The notes under the pieces: model-generated
The model's database searches: none
The model's input: the letters and a program-made list of their open reading frames with translations, nothing else
Told to the model about the DNA's origin: nothing
Part shown: in pieces, positions 62,964 to 64,000 of the stretch
Position numbering within the stretch: position 1 is the first letter of the stretch
Layout: each line of letters begins with the position of its first letter
Position numbers and translations under genes: made by a program
NCBI GenBank assembly: GCA_907163075.1
Contig: CAJQTY010000001.1
Location: 434,001-498,000 of the forward strand
Reading direction: 5' to 3'
Length of the DNA stretch: 64,000 nucleotides
DNA from: an uncultured Rhodocyclaceae bacterium
GTDB lineage: Bacteria; Pseudomonadota; Gammaproteobacteria; Burkholderiales; Rhodocyclaceae

Positions 62964-64000
62964 GCCGGCGCTTCCTCCGGAATCAGGCGCTGCCGCCAGG
63001 CATTCGCCAGATACCCCTCAAACTCGGGCAGCGGCAACGGTGGCGCGAAATAATAGCCCTGGTAGGCCCGACAGCCATTGGCGGCAAGAACATCACGTTG
63101 CTCTCCGGTCTCCACACCCTCGGCAATGACGAGCAGACCCAGGCTCAAGCCAATAGTCACGATAGTGCCGGCGATCGCCGCCTCGTTCTGGCCATTGAGC
63201 ACATCATGCACAAAGGACTGGTCGATCTTCAACTCATCAAGCGGCAGTTGCTTCAGGTACGACAGTGACGAATAGCCTGCACCAAAGTCATCCAGTGTCA
63301 AGCCAACACCATTCGTTTTCAGCGCTCTCATTTTGGCAATGACGCTCGTCGCGTCGCTCGCCAGCACGTTTTCCGTCAGTTCGAGCTTGAGCCGATGCGG
63401 GTCGGCTCCGCTCAACTGAAGCGCCGCCATCACCTGTTCCACAAATCCTTCGTGGTGAAACTGACGCCCGCTGACATTCACCGCGACCGTGAGGTGAGCC
63501 GTCTCTGCCCGGGTCGCCCAGGCCACCAGTTGAACACAGGCGGCCTCCAGCACCCATTGATCGGCTGCAAGAATCAGCCCGCTCTCTTCGAGCAAGGAAA
63601 TGAACTCCGCCGGACACACCAGTCCATGCCCGGACGCTGCCAGCGCAGCAGTGCTTCGGCGCCGATCACATTGTTGAAAGCGTCAAGCTGCGGCTGGAAA
63701 TGCAACAGAAACTGCCCGCGATCGACCGCTTGGCGCAACTCAAGCTCCAGGGCAACGCGAGTCGCGACGGCTTCCTGCATGTCTGGATCAAAAAACCGCA
63801 GCGTGTTGCGACCCGCCGCCTTGGCCTGATACATCGCCGTGTCAGCACGCTTGAGCAGTTCATCAACCGAGATCGAATGATCGCGAAACAGAGTGATGCC
63901 GATGCTCGACGTGCACTGATGGCTGTGCTGGTGCGGTTTAACACCGTTGAGTACCACTTCAAGTCTGAAAGGTTCGCTTAACTTGATCAGAATCTTGCGC
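62870..64000 (-). pseudogene. GGDEF-EAL cyclic-di-GMP protein, frameshifted, 5' end beyond the window
   Basis: Partial at the right edge. The first part is the end of a GGDEF domain (CTSSIGITLFRDHSISVDEL, ADTAMYQAKAAGRN); then the EAL domain: GAEALLRWQRPGM, VAVNVSGRQFHHE, LKLELTENVL, LTLDDFGAGYSSLSYLKQLP, VIAEGVET, YQGYYFAPPLP. The frame breaks near 63625: ATGGACTGGTGT should be ATGGGACTGGTGT, i.e. one missing G. Adding it restores GLVCPAEFISLLEESG. Phosphodiesterase residues are otherwise intact, so this is either a recent inactivation or a sequencing error. The C-terminal 30 residues overlap the convergent hydrolase-like gene by 94 bases. Confidence 0.85.

Overview
The window reads as chromosome of a Betaproteobacterium, probably of the Rhodocyclales/Rhodocyclaceae type. 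This is inferred from gene content and order only, not from a database search. Supporting signs are the high-GC coding, BamC-DapA and GreB-tRNA neighbourhoods, the MoxR/DUF58/TgpA cluster, and a fermentative or facultative carbon metabolism with citrate lyase, pyruvate phosphate dikinase and pyruvate-type transport. Genes are densely packed and many overlap by 1-4 bases. Accessory interruptions (IS remnants, REP-like palindromes, a deleted wrbA) lie between blocks of housekeeping genes.

Layout. 0-9.4 kb: L,D-transpeptidase (5' end outside), two cyclophilins, lpxH, nadC, a DEAD-box RNA helicase, a DUF7931-like protein, an Ala/Pro-rich lipoprotein, then on the minus strand an MBL-fold hydrolase, bamC and dapA. 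9.5-17 kb: a histone-deacetylase-like hydrolase; a MoxR ATPase - DUF58 - TgpA transglutaminase - MltB operon; a degenerate ISAs1-type transposase fragment; metY. 17-19.4 kb: small genes, greB and tRNA-Arg(ACG). 19.6-23.5 kb: a candidate island of a Dlt-like three-gene cassette (amino-acid adenylation enzyme, MBOAT acyltransferase, carrier protein) between the tRNA and an ISAzo13-type remnant. 23.7-33.5 kb: cell-envelope lipoproteins, a predicted permuted NlpC/P60-like protein, KefF/KefC, small metabolic proteins, a CopD-like membrane protein and a cytosolic-looking astacin-type zinc protease. 33.5-34.9 kb: a repeat-rich stretch with two small genes and a wrbA remnant.

34.9-41 kb holds a BtsS/BtsR-type (LytS/LytTR) two-component system, a CstA-type pyruvate/peptide transporter, a YbdD/YjiX protein and a YjiA-type G3E GTPase, an arrangement like the E. 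coli btsSR and btsT-yjiX-yjiA loci. 41.5-53.4 kb is a complete citrate module: citC-citD-(PPC-domain gene)-citE-citF-citX-citG on the minus strand, an orphan periplasmic binding protein, a TctE/TctD-type two-component system, a CitMHS citrate transporter and an AbrB-type membrane protein. The citC and citM promoter regions share a tandem GAAGG-N6-GAAGG repeat in the same orientation and at nearly the same distance from the start codon. This suggests a common activator, most simply the neighbouring OmpR-family regulator. No oxaloacetate decarboxylase genes are in the window.

53.5-64 kb: ompR/envZ-type system, ppdK (minus strand), ispD-ispF, an AmmeMemoRadiSam operon (Memo-like, AMMECR1-like, radical SAM) followed by an alpha/beta-hydrolase-like gene that appears to have lost its catalytic nucleophile and histidine, and a GGDEF-EAL protein with a one-base frameshift that runs off the right edge.
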